Part shown: positions 36,452-44,730 of the stretch, in pieces
Position numbering within the stretch: the first letter of the stretch is position 1
Layout of the letters: each line of letters opens with the position of its first letter
From: SIG636 sp045537905
Lineage (GTDB): Bacteria > Bacillota > Clostridia > Oscillospirales > CAG-382
Assembly (NCBI GenBank): GCA_045537905.1
Contig: JAZSQJ010000038.1
Coordinates: forward strand, 12,518 to 76,517
Direction: 5' to 3'
DNA: 64,000 nt
Translations under genes and position numbers: made by a program
The notes under the pieces: model-generated
Seen by the model: only the letters and a program-made list of their open reading frames with translations
The model's database searches: none
What the model was told of the DNA's origin: nothing

Positions 36452-38734
36452 ATGATAGAGCTACAAAAAACGCCCCCGGCAGTAACTGAATATTTTGCTT
36501 CCAAGGCGGCGGATTTTGACAGCGCCGTTATGCTGCTTCGCACTGACAGAGGCAAGGACCTTATGCGGCGTGACGTGTGGATACTGCTTACGGAGCAGAG
36601 CCTTTACGTTGCCGAGGGTGTGGTTGCCATAAGCCGAGGCAGGCGTGGCTTCAAAAAGCAAAGCGCCGCCAGCTTTATGACGGAGGAGCTTCTCGTTTAC
36701 CCCTTGGCAGACTTGAAAAAATTCCGTATGGAGTCCAAGCTGTCAGGCGGGGAGTTTATCTGCGCCCAAAAGGGCGAGCCGCTGTTGCTTTTTAACTACT
36801 CTGCTGCCTGCAGTCACGACGTAAGGCTGCTTAAGGACGCCCTCTCCCAGCTGGAAAAGAAGGGAGTGGCAGACGAGGCAAAGCTAAGGGAGCAGATAAA
36901 GGAGCTACCCTATTGTCCTAAATGCGGCAGACGCTATACGGACGAAAAGCGTAAGCTGTGCAGCTACTGTATTGACCGTGTAAGGCTTATAAAAAAGCTA
37001 AGCTATTTCTTCATCCGTTACAAGGGCTATATGGCTATGGTTTTTCTCACCATCGCCCTTATGACGGGTATCGGTCTTATCGTGCCCCAGATTTCCTCAA
37101 AGATGTTTTATAACGAGGTGCTTACCGAGGGTGGCAGCTACTACGGCAGGATATGGTACGTGGTAGGACTTATAGTGGGTGTCCGTTTTCTGTCCCTTTT
37201 GGTCAGCACGGTAAACGGTATAATCACCGCAAGGGTGTCCACCCGTGTAAACTACGACCTTAAAAATACAATCTACAAGGCAATAAACCGTTTGTCTCTG
37301 GGTTTCTTTTCCTCCAGACAAACGGGCGGACTTATGACCCAGATAAACAACGACGCCAACACCATATACTGGTTCTTTTGCGACGGCTTTCCTTATCTGG
37401 TAACCAACGCTATCCAGCTGGTTGGCGTTATGGTGATAATGCTGTTTACCAACGTAAGCCTTACCCTTTACACCTTTATCACCGTACCCCTGTTCTTTTT
37501 GATATACAAAACCCTGTTTGCACTGTTTGAAAGGCTTCACGCTAAGTCCTTTGCAAAACGCCGTTCTATGAACTCTCTTATATCCGACGTGCTTAACGGT
37601 ATGCGCGTGGTAAAATCCTACGCCAGGGAGGACATTGAGGTCAAGCGTTTTGACAGCCGCAGTCAGGCTATGGCAGATGCAGATACCACGGTACAGGTAA
37701 CCGCCAGTAAAACCTTCCCCTTTTTGGGCTTCCTTCTCCAGACGGGCTCCTTCGTTGTCTGGGCGGTAGGGGGCAGACAGATTATAGAGCAGGGGAATAT
37801 GAGCTACGGCGACCTTATGGCTTTTTTAGCCTACGTTAGTATGGTTTACTCGCCTATCGACTTCTTTGCGGACGTGGCAAACTGGTGGACGGAGTGTCTT
37901 AACGCTCTCCAGCGTTTGTTTGAGATCGGCGATGCAAACCCCGATATAGAGGAAAAGGAAAACGCCGTGGTTTTGGACTCTGTAAAGGGTGACGTGGAGT
38001 TTGAGGGTGTAAGCTTTGCCTACGGAGAGGGCAGAGACGTTATAAAGAACGTAAGCTTTACGGTGCCCCGGGGTACTATCCTTGGCATAGTAGGCCACAC
38101 GGGTGCGGGCAAGTCCACCCTGGCAAACCTGCTTACAAGGCTTTACGACCCCAGAGAGGGCAGTATAAAAATAGACGGCGTTGATATAAGGGAGCTTTCC
38201 CTTTCCTCCCTCCGTGGGAGCATTGCCATAGTATCCCAGGAGACCTATCTGTTCCGAGGCACTATAATGGATAACATCCGCTATGCAAGACCCTCGGCAA
38301 CGGCAGAGGAGGTTATTGCCGCATCCAAGGCGGCATCCGCCCACGATTTTATTATCAAGTATCCCGATGGGTATCAGACTATGGTGGGCATCGGCAACAA
38401 GGAGCTGTCCGGCGGCGAAAAGCAAAGGGTATCCATTGCCCGCGCTCTTCTTACCAACCCCCGTATACTTATCCTTGACGAGGCAACCGCCGCTATGGAC
38501 ACCCAGACCGAAAGGCAGATACAAGCCGCTCTTAACGGTATAACCAAGGGGCGCACAACCATTATTATCGCTCACAGGCTTTCCACCCTCCGTGAGGCGG
38601 ACAAGCTTATAGTTATAGAAAAGGGCGCCGTGGTAGAAAGCGGTACAGCCGAGGAGCTGCTCCGTGAAAAGGGCGTTTACTACAAGCTGTATAAGCTACA
38701 GGCAGAGGCGCTTAAGACCGTAGGTGTGGAATAG
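36452..38734 (+). CDS. ABC half-transporter with N-terminal PH-like and zinc-finger domains
   Basis: 760 residues from the ATG at 36452; an ATG six bases earlier is too close to the AGAGAGG site (36437-36443). Residues about 1-140 are a beta-rich segment resembling a PH-like domain, followed by a zinc finger (CPKCGRRYTDEKRKLCSYC, about 155-173). An exporter-type membrane domain with six helices follows (about 185-500), then the nucleotide-binding domain: Walker A GHTGAGKST (548-556), signature LSGGEKQR, Walker B ILILDEATAAMD. Cysteine finger and PH-like parts are unusual for an exporter. Together with the ABC protein two genes downstream it probably forms a heterodimer. Substrate unknown. Confidence 0.9.
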   Translation: MIELQKTPPAVTEYFASKAADFDSAVMLLRTDRGKDLMRRDVWILLTEQSLYVAEGVVAISRGRRGFKKQSAASFMTEELLVYPLADLKKFRMESKLSGGEFICAQKGEPLLLFNYSAACSHDVRLLKDALSQLEKKGVADEAKLREQIKELPYCPKCGRRYTDEKRKLCSYCIDRVRLIKKLSYFFIRYKGYMAMVFLTIALMTGIGLIVPQISSKMFYNEVLTEGGSYYGRIWYVVGLIVGVRFLSLLVSTVNGIITARVSTRVNYDLKNTIYKAINRLSLGFFSSRQTGGLMTQINNDANTIYWFFCDGFPYLVTNAIQLVGVMVIMLFTNVSLTLYTFITVPLFFLIYKTLFALFERLHAKSFAKRRSMNSLISDVLNGMRVVKSYAREDIEVKRFDSRSQAMADADTTVQVTASKTFPFLGFLLQTGSFVVWAVGGRQIIEQGNMSYGDLMAFLAYVSMVYSPIDFFADVANWWTECLNALQRLFEIGDANPDIEEKENAVVLDSVKGDVEFEGVSFAYGEGRDVIKNVSFTVPRGTILGIVGHTGAGKSTLANLLTRLYDPREGSIKIDGVDIRELSLSSLRGSIAIVSQETYLFRGTIMDNIRYARPSATAEEVIAASKAASAHDFIIKYPDGYQTMVGIGNKELSGGEKQRVSIARALLTNPRILILDEATAAMDTQTERQIQAALNGITKGRTTIIIAHRLSTLREADKLIVIEKGAVVESGTAEELLREKGVYYKLYKLQAEALKTVGVE

Positions 38735-38743
38735 GAGGACGAT

Positions 38744-39364
38744 ATGGCAAACGCTTTTATTGATTTGGTTGACATAATATATTTCACCCCTGAAAACGCC
38801 AGGTTTTACAAAACAAAAAACGGCTTTGCGGCACTAAACGCCTTTATCCCTCCCGTTAACAAGGACGACCTTGCCATAGAGGGGGAGGAGAAAAAGGGTA
38901 AAGGAGGGGCGCCCTCCGCTTCCGTTTACAAGGAGGAGGGGGACAAAAGTCCCGTATGGCAGGACCTGGGCAGGGTGCTGTTCCACCGTGCCTTCCCCTA
39001 CGAGCGGCCTGAGGAGTTTATCTCCGTCCAGGACGAGGAGGGGAGAGAATACGGTATCATCAAGGCGCTGTCAGACTTTGACGGACAGGGCAGGGAGATA
39101 ATAGACGAGGCACTGCGTCGTAAGTATTTTTGCCCCGAGATAAAAAAGATTAACAAGCTGGAGGAGCAGTTTGGCTACTCCTTATGGGAGGTAGAAACGG
39201 ATATAGGCCCTATGGAGATGGTGCTTAAGGACACCTACGGCAGTATTATCCGCATAAGCGACACCTACCTTGTTATAGTTGACGTAAGCGGCAACAGGTA
39301 TCTTTTACCCGACGTTACCGCCCTTGACAGAAAAAGCTACCGTAAAATAGAGCTATATCTATAA
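38744..39364 (+). CDS. DUF1854 protein
   Basis: 206 residues, AGGAGG overlapping the previous stop. The C-terminal 130 residues match my recollection of DUF1854: FPYERPEEFISVQDEEGREY, RRKYFCPEIKKINKLEEQFG, WEVETDIGP and GNRYLLPDVTALD. In other bacteria members sit beside an ABC exporter and have been annotated as linked to cyanophycin metabolism. No cyanophycin synthetase or cyanophycinase is seen here. No signal peptide or membrane span, so it is a cytosolic partner of the flanking transporters. Confidence 0.85.
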   Translation: MANAFIDLVDIIYFTPENARFYKTKNGFAALNAFIPPVNKDDLAIEGEEKKGKGGAPSASVYKEEGDKSPVWQDLGRVLFHRAFPYERPEEFISVQDEEGREYGIIKALSDFDGQGREIIDEALRRKYFCPEIKKINKLEEQFGYSLWEVETDIGPMEMVLKDTYGSIIRISDTYLVIVDVSGNRYLLPDVTALDRKSYRKIELYL

Positions 39365-39376
39365 AAGGAAAACAAT

Positions 39377-41605
39377 ATGGGCTATTCTTTTTCAAAAAAG
39401 AACAAAAAGAATACGGATACACCCCTGTCGGAAAGCAGGCAAAAGCTGTACGGGCTTATCCCCGAGGGCGAGGAGAGGGTAGCCACCGCCTCCTATAACC
39501 TTAGCTTTGCCAACGCCGTTATTGACGGTGCAGTGGCGCTTACTAAGGACAGGCTTTACCTTTACGACAGCGAAAAGGGAGGCAGAAGCCTGCCTGTTTC
39601 CCACCTTAAGGACGTCAAGACCGTGCAGTACGTAGGCTGTATTGCCCTTGAGTACCAAGAGGACGGGGACAGTGTGGAGCTGTGCAGAAGCAGTATGACC
39701 AACGGGGAAAACCTACGCCGTCTGGTCAAGCGTGCCGCCGCCATTTACGAGGGCAGACACTTTGAGACGGGAGAGGCGGAAAAGCAAAGCCTTTGTCCCC
39801 GCTGCGGCAGACCCTACAGGGCAGGCAGCAATAACTGCGAGCGTTGCGTAGGTAAAAAGGGCCTTTACCGCCGTTTGCTTCAGTACGTAAAGCCCTACGC
39901 TTTACCTATATCCATAGCTATACTTTTGTATTTTGCCAACAGCGGACTGAGGCTTTTGTCTCCCCTGTTGCAAAAGACCCTGGTAGACGAATACATACAA
40001 TCGGGCAAGCCCTTTGCCGAGCTTGCCGCAGGCTTTTATATAATCATAACCCTTATGGTGCTGACGGCGCTGTCCGTAGTGGTGGCAAGGCTTATCCGCA
40101 GTACCATAATGATTAAGGTGGGCAACAAGGTGGCGGTCAAGCTCCGCAGTCTTGTCTTTGCCAGCGTAAACAAAATGTCCCTGGGTGACGTCCACCGCCG
40201 TACAGCGGGTGAGCTTATAACGAGGGTCACCTCGGATACCCAGGTGCTAAAGCAGTTTTTGACAAATACCGTGCCGGAGTTGTTTCAGTTTGGCATAATG
40301 CTTGTAACCACCATCGCCATACTTTTCAGTATGAACTGGCGGCTGGGTATGTTTATCCTTCTTCCCGTGCCTCTGCTTGTTCTCTGCTTCCGTATGACAA
40401 GACGCCGTGTTCACAGGCTGTACCGCCAGCAGTGGCAGGCAAACTCTGCGGTAAACACAGTGCTGCACGACGTATTTTCGGGCATCCGCGTGGTAAAGGT
40501 TTTCGGCACCGAGGCAGAGGAGCTTAAACGCTTTGACAGGGCAGTAAAAAAGGAGGCTGATATTGCCTTCCGTAACGAGCTGGTATGGTGCCTGCTTATG
40601 CCTACGGTAGACTTCCTTATGCGTGTAGGGGAGTACGCTACCCTTATAATAGCAGGCGGTATGGTGATAGAGGGCAGCCTCAGTATGGGCAGCGTTCAGC
40701 AGCTTGTGTCCTATACGGCTATGGTTTACGAGCCTATCCGTTGGATGTCCGGCGTGCCCCGTGTGCTTACCCGTACCGCTACCTCTATGCACAAGGTTTT
40801 TGAGATTATAGACGAGGAGCCTGACGTTAAGGATGCTCCAAACCCTATAGAAAAGCAGATAGAGGGCAACGTCAGCTTCAAGGGAGCCTTCTTTGGCTAC
40901 AACAGTCTGGAGTACGTGCTTAAGGACATAAACCTTGACATCAAAAAGGGCGAGATGATAGGCATAGTGGGCAGAAGCGGCGTGGGTAAGTCCACTCTTA
41001 TCAATCTGGTAATGCGTCTTTACGACCTGGACGAGGGCACCCTTCTGGTAGACGGCGTGCCTATCGGTAAGTACAGCCAAAGCTGTTTACGCTCCCAGAT
41101 AGGCGTGGTACTGCAGGAAAGCTTCCTTTTTAAGGGTACCATCAGCCAGAATATATCCTACGGCACTCCCGATGCGGACTACGACAGCATCATCCGTGCC
41201 GCAAAATCCGGCGGAGCCCACTCCTTTATAATGAGCCGACCCGACGCTTACGACAGCGTTGTAAGCGAGCGTGGGCAAAGCCTTAGCGGCGGCGAGCGGC
41301 AGCGTGTGCAAATTGCCCGTGCTATCCTTCGCAACCCCCGCATATTGATTCTTGATGAGGCAACCTCGGCACTGGATACCGAGACCGAAAAGCAGATACA
41401 GGACGCTATTGCCGCCTTCACCAAGGACAGGACCACCATAGCCATAGCTCACCGCCTGTCAACCCTCCGCAATGCCAACCGTCTGGTGGTACTGGAAAAG
41501 GGCAGAGTAGAGGAAACGGGCAGCCATGAGGAGCTTATGAAAAAAGGCGGCAGATACTACAAGCTGGTAATGGCACAGCGAGGCATATCCAAGCTAAGTA
41601 AATGA
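39377..41605 (+). CDS. ABC half-transporter with N-terminal PH-like and zinc-finger domains
   Basis: 742 residues, 12 bases after the DUF1854 gene. Same architecture as the protein at 36452: beta-rich N-terminal domain (about 25-125), zinc finger with Cys140, Cys143, Cys154 and Cys157, six-helix exporter membrane domain (about 175-480), and a nucleotide-binding domain with GRSGVGKST (532-540), LSGGERQRVQ and ILILDEATSALD. Both Walker B glutamates are present here and in the partner, so both ATP sites may be active. Most likely the second half of a heterodimeric exporter. Confidence 0.9.
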   Translation: MGYSFSKKNKKNTDTPLSESRQKLYGLIPEGEERVATASYNLSFANAVIDGAVALTKDRLYLYDSEKGGRSLPVSHLKDVKTVQYVGCIALEYQEDGDSVELCRSSMTNGENLRRLVKRAAAIYEGRHFETGEAEKQSLCPRCGRPYRAGSNNCERCVGKKGLYRRLLQYVKPYALPISIAILLYFANSGLRLLSPLLQKTLVDEYIQSGKPFAELAAGFYIIITLMVLTALSVVVARLIRSTIMIKVGNKVAVKLRSLVFASVNKMSLGDVHRRTAGELITRVTSDTQVLKQFLTNTVPELFQFGIMLVTTIAILFSMNWRLGMFILLPVPLLVLCFRMTRRRVHRLYRQQWQANSAVNTVLHDVFSGIRVVKVFGTEAEELKRFDRAVKKEADIAFRNELVWCLLMPTVDFLMRVGEYATLIIAGGMVIEGSLSMGSVQQLVSYTAMVYEPIRWMSGVPRVLTRTATSMHKVFEIIDEEPDVKDAPNPIEKQIEGNVSFKGAFFGYNSLEYVLKDINLDIKKGEMIGIVGRSGVGKSTLINLVMRLYDLDEGTLLVDGVPIGKYSQSCLRSQIGVVLQESFLFKGTISQNISYGTPDADYDSIIRAAKSGGAHSFIMSRPDAYDSVVSERGQSLSGGERQRVQIARAILRNPRILILDEATSALDTETEKQIQDAIAAFTKDRTTIAIAHRLSTLRNANRLVVLEKGRVEETGSHEELMKKGGRYYKLVMAQRGISKLSK

Positions 41606-41630
41606 CATCCGAAAGGACGGTTATATAATT

Positions 41631-42587
41631 ATGAAGATTACAGTAATAGGCTGCGGCAGATGGGGCTCCTTTATAGCCTACTATCTGGACCGCATCGGCA
41701 ATCAGGTTACCATAGGTGCACAGCCTGACGATGCTGGGGCGCACTCCTTTGCGGAAAGCCGCACCAACGGCACGATAGTTATGCCGGACAGGGTACGGTT
41801 TGTGTTTGACGTCAAAGAGTCGGTAGAGGAAGCAGAGATAGTCGTGTTCTCCGTCCCCTCCCAAAACCTCCGTGGGCTTTTGACCGAGCTTAAGGAGAGT
41901 ATGGCGGGCAAGGGTATTATTCTTTGTATGAAGGGGCTGGAGATATCCACGGGCAAACGCCTTACTGAAGTTGTGGGCGACGTTCTGCCCGAAAACAAGG
42001 CGGCAGTCTGGGTAGGCCCCGGCCACCCTCAGGAGTTTGCCGAGGGCAAGCCTAACTGTATGGTAATAGACAGCAGCGACAGGGACTATATGAAGCTGCT
42101 TGTAGACAGCTTTACAGGGGAGCTTATCCGTTTTTACTACGGTGAGGATCTGATAGGCAACGAGGTTGGTGCCGCTACGAAGAACGTTATAGGTATAGCG
42201 GCAGGGCTTCTTGACGGTATAGGTCTGCCCTCCCTTAAGGGTGCCCTGATGTCCAGAGGCACAAGGGAGATAGCAAGGCTTATCGAGGCTATGGGAGGCA
42301 ATCCTCTCTCCGCCTACGGGCTTTGCCACCTGGGTGACTACGAGGCAACCGTGTTCTCTAAGTTCAGCCACAACCGCTATTTTGGCGAAGCCTTTGCCAA
42401 GGGCGAAAGCTACACCCTTCTTGCGGAGGGTGCCTATACCGTGCAGGCGCTTATGCGTATCAAGGACGAGCTGGGGGTAGAGCTTCCCATCTGTACGGCG
42501 GTAAACGATATAGTACACGGAGGAGCAGACCCCAAGGCAACCCTTAACGCCCTCTTTGCCCGCACCATTAAAACAGAGTTTGAATAA
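41631..42587 (+). CDS. NAD(P)H-dependent glycerol-3-phosphate dehydrogenase family protein
   Basis: 318 residues; GAAAGGACGG precedes the ATG. Rossmann loop GCGRWGSFIAYYL at the N-terminus, then VVFSVPSQNLR, GPGHPQEFA, and the catalytic-lysine helix GAATKNVIGIAAGLLDG, all as in GpsA, which makes sn-glycerol 3-phosphate for phospholipids. It is somewhat divergent (for example NEVGAATKN with no typical AALKN), and Firmicutes often carry a separate gpsA, so it may be a paralogue. It follows the ABC module by 25 bases and is probably co-transcribed with it and with glyS. Confidence 0.85.
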   Translation: MKITVIGCGRWGSFIAYYLDRIGNQVTIGAQPDDAGAHSFAESRTNGTIVMPDRVRFVFDVKESVEEAEIVVFSVPSQNLRGLLTELKESMAGKGIILCMKGLEISTGKRLTEVVGDVLPENKAAVWVGPGHPQEFAEGKPNCMVIDSSDRDYMKLLVDSFTGELIRFYYGEDLIGNEVGAATKNVIGIAAGLLDGIGLPSLKGALMSRGTREIARLIEAMGGNPLSAYGLCHLGDYEATVFSKFSHNRYFGEAFAKGESYTLLAEGAYTVQALMRIKDELGVELPICTAVNDIVHGGADPKATLNALFARTIKTEFE

Positions 42588-42614
42588 AAATAACATAAAA
42601 AGAGGTATTGCAGT

Positions 42615-44015
42615 ATGAAAAACACCGAAAAAACAATGGAAAAAATCGTTGCCCATTGCAAAAACCGCGGCTTTGTATACAGCGGCAGTGAAATCTACGG
42701 CGGTCTTGCAAACGCATGGGACTTTGGCCCTCTGGGCGTTGAGATGAAAAACAATCTCAAAAGAGCCTGGTGGCAGAAGTTCGTACAGGAAAGACCCGAG
42801 AACGTAGGTCTTGACAGTGCTATTCTTATGAACCCCAAGGTTTGGGTTGCATCCGGCCACGTTGGCGGCTTTTCTGACCCTCTTATGGATTGCCGCGGCT
42901 GTAAAATGCGTCACCGTGCAGACAAGCTCATCGAGGAATACGTGGCAGAAACCGGCGAGGACGTAAATCCCGGTGCTATGAGCTTTGACGATATGGCTCA
43001 GTTCATCAAGGAAAAGGGCATAACCTGCCCCCACTGCGGCAAGGCTGACTTTACCGATATAAAGAAGTTTAACCTTATGTTCAAGACCTTCCAGGGCGTT
43101 ACCGAGGACAGTGCGGCAGAGATTTATCTCCGTCCCGAAACGGCTCAGGGTATCTTTGTAAACTTCAAGAACATTCAGCGTACCACCAGAAAAAAGCTTC
43201 CCTTCGGCGTTTGTCAGATAGGTAAGTCCTTCCGTAACGAAATCACCCCCGGTAACTTTATCTTCCGTATCCGTGAGTTTGAGCAGATGGAGATGGAATT
43301 CTTCTGCAAGCCCGGTACCGACCTTGAGTGGTTTGCTTTCTGGAAGGATTACTGTGCCAACTTCCTTTACAGCCTGGGTATGGATAAGGACAACCTTAAG
43401 CTTCGTGACCACGACCCCGAGGAGCTTTGCTTCTACTCCAAGGCTACTACCGACTTCGAGTATCTGTTCCCCTTCGGCTGGGGTGAGCTTTGGGGCATCG
43501 CCGACCGTACCGACTACGACCTTACACAGCACTCCGAGCATAGCGGTGAAAGCCTTGAGTATTTCGATCCCGAAACCAACGAAAAGTATATCCCCTACGT
43601 TATCGAGCCCTCTCTGGGTGCAGACAGAGTTATGCTTGCCTTCCTCGTTGAGTCCTATGACGAGGAGGACATCGGCACTCCTGAAAAGCCCGATATCAGA
43701 ACGGTTATGCACCTGCATCCCGCAATCGCTCCCTTCAAGGCGGCAATCCTGCCCCTTTCCAAGAAGCTTTCCGACAAGGCTGCAGAGATATACAACGAGC
43801 TTGCTAAGAGCTTCCCCGTTGATTTTGACGACACAGGCTCCATCGGTAAGCGTTACCGCCGTGAGGGCGAGATTGGTACCCCCTTCTGCATTACCTACGA
43901 CTTTGAAAGCGAAGAGGACGGTTGCGTAACCGTTCGCGACCGTGACACAATGCAGCAGGTAAGGCTTCCTATCTCCGAGCTTAAGGATTATATTGCAAAG
44001 TCTCTTGAGTTTTAG
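42615..44015 (+). CDS. glyS: Glycyl-tRNA synthetase (dimeric, class II)
   Basis: 466 residues, the usual length of the alpha2-type GlyRS. Charges tRNA-Gly. Visible class II motifs: RPETAQGIFVNFKN, motif 2 GKSFRNEITPGNFIFRIREF, and motif 3 IEPSLGADRVMLAFL; the C-terminal anticodon-binding domain runs from about 360 (KAAILPLSKKLSDKA ... GSIGKRYRREGEIGTPF). A zinc-binding-like insertion (CRGCKMRH...CPHCGKADF) lies at about 95-155. Starts 27 bases after the dehydrogenase, with AAAGAGG upstream. Confidence 0.97.
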   Translation: MKNTEKTMEKIVAHCKNRGFVYSGSEIYGGLANAWDFGPLGVEMKNNLKRAWWQKFVQERPENVGLDSAILMNPKVWVASGHVGGFSDPLMDCRGCKMRHRADKLIEEYVAETGEDVNPGAMSFDDMAQFIKEKGITCPHCGKADFTDIKKFNLMFKTFQGVTEDSAAEIYLRPETAQGIFVNFKNIQRTTRKKLPFGVCQIGKSFRNEITPGNFIFRIREFEQMEMEFFCKPGTDLEWFAFWKDYCANFLYSLGMDKDNLKLRDHDPEELCFYSKATTDFEYLFPFGWGELWGIADRTDYDLTQHSEHSGESLEYFDPETNEKYIPYVIEPSLGADRVMLAFLVESYDEEDIGTPEKPDIRTVMHLHPAIAPFKAAILPLSKKLSDKAAEIYNELAKSFPVDFDDTGSIGKRYRREGEIGTPFCITYDFESEEDGCVTVRDRDTMQQVRLPISELKDYIAKSLEF

Positions 44016-44053
44016 GCGTAATATAAAGCTATAAGTAATAGTGAAAAAGCGCA

Positions 44054-44095
44054 GAGGGCAATAAACCGTCTCGGTCTATTGCCCTCGTTTTTTTA
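44054..44095 (+). terminator. Terminator after glyS
   Basis: Stem of GAGGGCAATA (44054-44063) with TATTGCCCTC (44077-44086), extended by an inner ACCG/CGGT pairing, then a run of seven Ts. Confidence 0.9.
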
Positions 44096-44489
44096 TAAGG
44101 TGTGTTAAATTGTAAAAACGCTTTCATATACGGTTAATCGCAACAGTTTAATCGTAGGGGCGACCATTGGTCGCCCGCTACATTGCATTAAATACCTATG
44201 TTGCGGGGTACGATAAAACGAAACGGTTGCAAGGTTCATAACAAAATACGATAAAACAAGTCGGTTAAATCGTAGGGCGGGTGGCTTGCTCCCGCCGTTG
44301 TAACAATCAAAGAAAGCACTGCAAATTATGATAAACCGTTACGTTTTATCATAATTTACGGTACCGTTCGACAAAAAAAGCAGGTTCCGTCTCATTAACG
44401 CAAAGCCTTAAACTTTGAGAATAAAAAAACAAGCACCTCCTAGCAGGTCGGGAGTGCACTGTTCGGAGGTGCTTCTGCTAAAATACTTT

Positions 44490-44666
44490 TAGTGAAGTTT
44501 TCGCCTAGGCGAAAGTGAAGTTGTTACAATAGGTAACAGTGAAGTTCGTGCTACGCACGAGTGAAGTAAAGTTTGCCCCATATACTTTGCCGTAGGCAAA
44601 ACTTCACTGCCTGCAGGGCAACTTTACTTACGAAGTAAACTTCACTTGCCTCATCGGGGCAAACTT
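44490..44666. repeat. Array of hairpins separated by GTGAAGTT motifs
   Basis: GTGAAGTT occurs at 44492-44499, 44515-44522 and 44539-44546, with a variant GTGAAGTA at 44561-44568, then in inverted form AACTTCAC at 44600-44607 and 44638-44645. Between copies are self-complementary stems with different sequences: TTCGCC/GGCGAA, GTTAC/GTAAC, TCGTGC/GCACGA, TTTGCC/GGCAAA, TTGCC/GGCAA and TTTACTT/AAGTAAA. AAGTTTGCCCC (44569-44579) and GGGGCAAACTT (44656-44666) pair across the second half. Confidence 0.8.
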
Positions 44667-44668
44667 AA

Positions 44669-44703
44669 TAGGGGTTGGCTCAAATTAATTTGAGACAACC
44701 CCT
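44669..44703. terminator. Palindrome downstream of the GH73 gene, possible terminator
   Basis: AGGGGTTG...CAACCCCT outer arms with inner CTCAAATT/AATTTGAG, 27 bases beyond the minus-strand stop at 44731. Neither side has a long T-run, so terminator function is only likely. Confidence 0.5.
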
Positions 44704-44730
44704 GCTTCTTAAATTATTAAAACAATGCTT

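Larger units (their letters stand above)
44016..44730. other. Gene-free region rich in hairpins and short repeats
   Basis: No coding sequence seen in about 715 bases. Contents in order: the glyS terminator (44054-44095); two short GC-rich repeat-like hairpins with GTAGGGGCGACCATTGG and GTAGGGCGGGTGGCTTGC near 44155-44300; a hairpin with 10-bp arms (44431-44440 with 44465-44474); the GTGAAGTT hairpin array (44490-44666); and a near-perfect palindrome (44669-44703) that may end the minus-strand GH73 gene. Confidence 0.7.

Noticed and set aside
36452..41605. Cyanophycin metabolism cluster
   Set aside because: DUF1854 alone suggests it; no cyanophycin synthetase, cyanophycinase or isoaspartyl dipeptidase gene is in the window.
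41535..43718. 727-codon open frame on the minus strand
   Set aside because: It lies opposite the GpsA-like gene and glyS, which have clear family motifs; the antisense translation has no recognisable domain.
44490..44666. Possible CRISPR array
   Set aside because: Repeats are only 8 nt, half are inverted, and the intervening units are short self-complementary stems rather than 30-40 nt unique spacers; no cas genes nearby.
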